Below the pieces are notes generated by a model. The model was not told the DNA's origin. It did no database searches and saw only the letters and a list, made by a program, of their open reading frames with translations. Source: Acetobacteraceae bacterium (lineage in GTDB: Bacteria; Pseudomonadota; Alphaproteobacteria; Acetobacterales; Acetobacteraceae). From it: a stretch of DNA of 37,029 nucleotides. Below are positions 35,210 through 37,029 of this stretch, piece after piece. Every line of letters begins with the position of its first letter. The first letter of the stretch is position 1. The translations under genes were made by a program, and so were the position numbers. Location of the stretch: the NCBI GenBank assembly GCA_027488195.1, contig JAIYCD010000203.1:1-37029 (forward strand), read 5' to 3'.

Positions 35210-35457
35210 CTACGGCAGCTCGGCACAGGGGCCCTCGCCGGTCTGGCGTCGGCCGAAGCGCGCGTCGTAAAGCTTCCCGCCGCGGGTCTGGCGCACCAGG
35301 GCCAGCACGCGGGCGGCGCGCTCCGGGTAATGCCGGTTCAGCCACTCCTCGAAGATCTGGCGCACTTCCAGGGGCAGGCGCAGCAGCACATAGCCGGCGC
35401 TGGAAGCCCCGGCGGCGGCGCTCGCCTCCAGAATGCGCTCCAGCTCGGCATCGGTGC
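35210..35457 (-). pseudogene. C-terminal remnant of a PA0069-type radical SAM protein
   Basis: TDAELERILEASAAAGASSAGYVLLRLPLEVRQIFEEWLNRHYPERAARVLALVRQTRGGKLYDARFGRRQTGEGPCAELP* matches the family C-terminus; the N-terminal CxxxCxxC radical SAM domain is not present upstream (toward higher coordinates). Confidence 0.75.
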
Positions 35458-35631
35458 TGGACTTCGCTGCGGCGGCGGAATCTCGCAGTGGGCGCCGTCG
35501 CGCAGCCAGCCGCTCGCCGCCCTCAGATCGGCTAAAATCCACGAAAACCCGCCTCAAACCCGAAGGATATCTCTGGCATAGGATCGGGCGAAGCGCGCCA
35601 GCGGAGCGCAGGGTGGCAATCGGGGCTGCGA

Positions 35632-37029
35632 ATGAAAAGTTGCGATCCGGCGGGCCAGGAGAGCGGACGGGTTCCCCTCGTCCCCGCCGAGCAGCAAGCC
35701 CATGCCCCGGTCCCGCTGCGCGCCCCCCCCGTGGCACGGGGCGTCATTCGTGAGCTGGCGCGCTGGCCTGGGCTGGGCGCGGTGCTTTTTCTCTCGGTCG
35801 CGGGCGTCTCGGGCTTGCGAAGCACCCCGGCGTCCGCGCAATGCGTCGGCCCGATCAACTCGGCGACGCCTGGTGATGTCATCACGAATGATGCTTGCCT
35901 GAACGCGACCGGCGTGAGCGGCATCGCCTCCAGCGGGAGCGCCAGCACCATCACCAACAACGGCAGCATCGCCACCTCGTGGATAGACAGCCCCGGCATC
36001 GCCGCCACGGGCGCGGTCACGACCATCACCAACCGGGGCACCATCACCACCATCGATCCCTACGGGCACGGCATCCGTACCCTGGGGTCGTTTATGACGA
36101 TCACCAATTTCGGAACCATCACAACCTGGGCCAGCAATGGGCCCGGGTTTCGGACCGAGGGCTATGCCGACACGATCGCCAATCATGGCGCCATCATCAC
36201 CAATGGCATCAGCAGCCACGGCATTCGCGGGGCGGGCGCCTTCGACAGAATCACGAATACGGGCTCGATCATCACATACGGACTGAGCGCCCAGGGCATT
36301 CGCTCCTCGGGAGCGGATGCGACAATCGTCAATTCGGGAAGCATCTCCGTATTCGACAGTGAGAGCCGCGGGATCTGGTCGCTGGCGTCCAACAGTTCCA
36401 TCGCAAACGCGGGAACGATCTCCGCGGCCGGGCTCCTGGGATACGGGATCCTCTCGCAGGGCACGGGTTCCGTCATCACGAATTCGGGCAACATCGTCAC
36501 CAAGGCTAACGCGGTCGTGCTTGAGGGAAGCGGCGCCTCGTTCACCAATTCCGGCCGCATCACCTCGGAAGGTCACGGCGTCCATTCCACGAATACGGCG
36601 TCCGGAATTGCCAATGCGGGAAGCATCACGGCCACCGGCAATGGCATCCTGGCGGAGGGCGGCGGCGCCATCCTGACCAATTCCGGTGCCATCAACGCCG
36701 GCGCGCAGGGAATCGCCGCCACCGGAACCAATGCCAGCGTCACCAATACGGGCGGGATCACGGCCAGCGGCAATGGCATCCTGGCGACAGGCGCCAGTGC
36801 CATCATCACCAACACGGGCGTCATCACCGCCAATGGCAACGGCATCTCCGCGACGGCAGCCGGTTTCAGCCTCACCCATTCCGGCACGATCATCGCCGGC
36901 GCGCAGGGCGTCGCCGCCACCGGCAACAATGCCAGCGTCACCAACACGGGCGGGATCACGGCCAGCGGCAATGGCATCCTGGCGGAGGGCGGCGCCGCCA
37001 TCCTGACCAATTCCGGTGCCATCAACGCC
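35632..37029 (+). CDS. Large secreted autotransporter/adhesin-like protein with 22-aa beta-helix-type repeats (5' part, truncated by window end)
   Basis: Frame open from 35632 (ATG) to 37029 (466 codons, no stop); signal peptide ELARWPGLGAVLFLSVAGVSGLRSTPASA; repeats such as ASVTNTGGITASGNGILATGASAIITNTGVITANGNGISATAAG. Not in the supplied ORF track because no stop occurs in the window. Confidence 0.85.
   Translation, partial: MKSCDPAGQESGRVPLVPAEQQAHAPVPLRAPPVARGVIRELARWPGLGAVLFLSVAGVSGLRSTPASAQCVGPINSATPGDVITNDACLNATGVSGIASSGSASTITNNGSIATSWIDSPGIAATGAVTTITNRGTITTIDPYGHGIRTLGSFMTITNFGTITTWASNGPGFRTEGYADTIANHGAIITNGISSHGIRGAGAFDRITNTGSIITYGLSAQGIRSSGADATIVNSGSISVFDSESRGIWSLASNSSIANAGTISAAGLLGYGILSQGTGSVITNSGNIVTKANAVVLEGSGASFTNSGRITSEGHGVHSTNTASGIANAGSITATGNGILAEGGGAILTNSGAINAGAQGIAATGTNASVTNTGGITASGNGILATGASAIITNTGVITANGNGISATAAGFSLTHSGTIIAGAQGVAATGNNASVTNTGGITASGNGILAEGGAAILTNSGAINA
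36634..37029 (+). repeat. 66-nt (22-aa) tandem repeats with higher-order near-identical blocks
   Basis: GCGCAGGG..GCCGCCACCGG..AATGCCAGCGTCACCAA.ACGGGCGGGATCACGGCCAGCGGCAATGGCATCCTGGCG recurs at 36703 and 36901 (198 nt = 3x66); GGCAATGGCATCCTGGCGGAGGGCGGC at 36637 and 36967 (330 nt = 5x66). Confidence 0.88.

Noticed and set aside
35554-36879. 441-aa minus-strand ORF with a D/G-rich repeated pattern
   Set aside because: Antisense image of the 22-aa repeats of the plus-strand autotransporter-like ORF, which has a signal peptide and coherent beta-helix repeats.
1-37029. Search by eye for CRISPR arrays, IS elements, transposases, integrases, toxin-antitoxin or phage genes
   Set aside because: No direct-repeat/spacer pattern, no transposase or integrase-like ORF and no toxin-antitoxin pair was recognised; the tandem repeats present are coding (JmjC linker, PAS array, adhesin).

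Overview
GC-rich bacterial chromosomal DNA whose protein content looks alphaproteobacterial (Acetobacteraceae/Roseomonas-like; inferred from protein style only). I support about 30 genes. In order: the end of a phosphonate ABC operon with two PhnE permeases; tRNA-Leu(UAA); a four-gene minus-strand cascade (JmjC/cupin-like oxygenase, OmpA-like protein, two secreted proteins built from a two-cysteine ~85-aa repeat); large NAD-glutamate dehydrogenase; UMF1-type MFS; dienelactone hydrolase; DUF4169; cytosine-deaminase-like amidohydrolase; aat; thiL; MFS; lipoprotein; polysaccharide deacetylase; cytochrome P450; YeeE/YedE - cytochrome c - FccB-like flavoprotein - SoxY - SoxZ; class V aminotransferase; Bug/TctC binding protein; tldD; a 1753-aa histidine kinase with 12 PAS-like units; ctaA; GT2; VTT/DedA-like membrane protein; SirB1-like protein; a C-terminal remnant of a PA0069-type radical SAM protein; and the 5' part of a large 22-aa-repeat autotransporter/adhesin-like ORF that runs off the window and is absent from the supplied ORF track. 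Best leads: (i) the overlapping JmjC/OmpA/Cys-repeat cascade, (ii) the compact SoxYZ-FccAB-YeeE module with a variant SoxY C-terminus (GGCLT instead of GGCGG), (iii) the 12-PAS soluble kinase between ctaA and tldD, (iv) a tandem palindromic element read in frame at the start of the VTT protein gene, and (v) the radical SAM remnant/autotransporter junction. No CRISPR array, IS element or integrase was seen.
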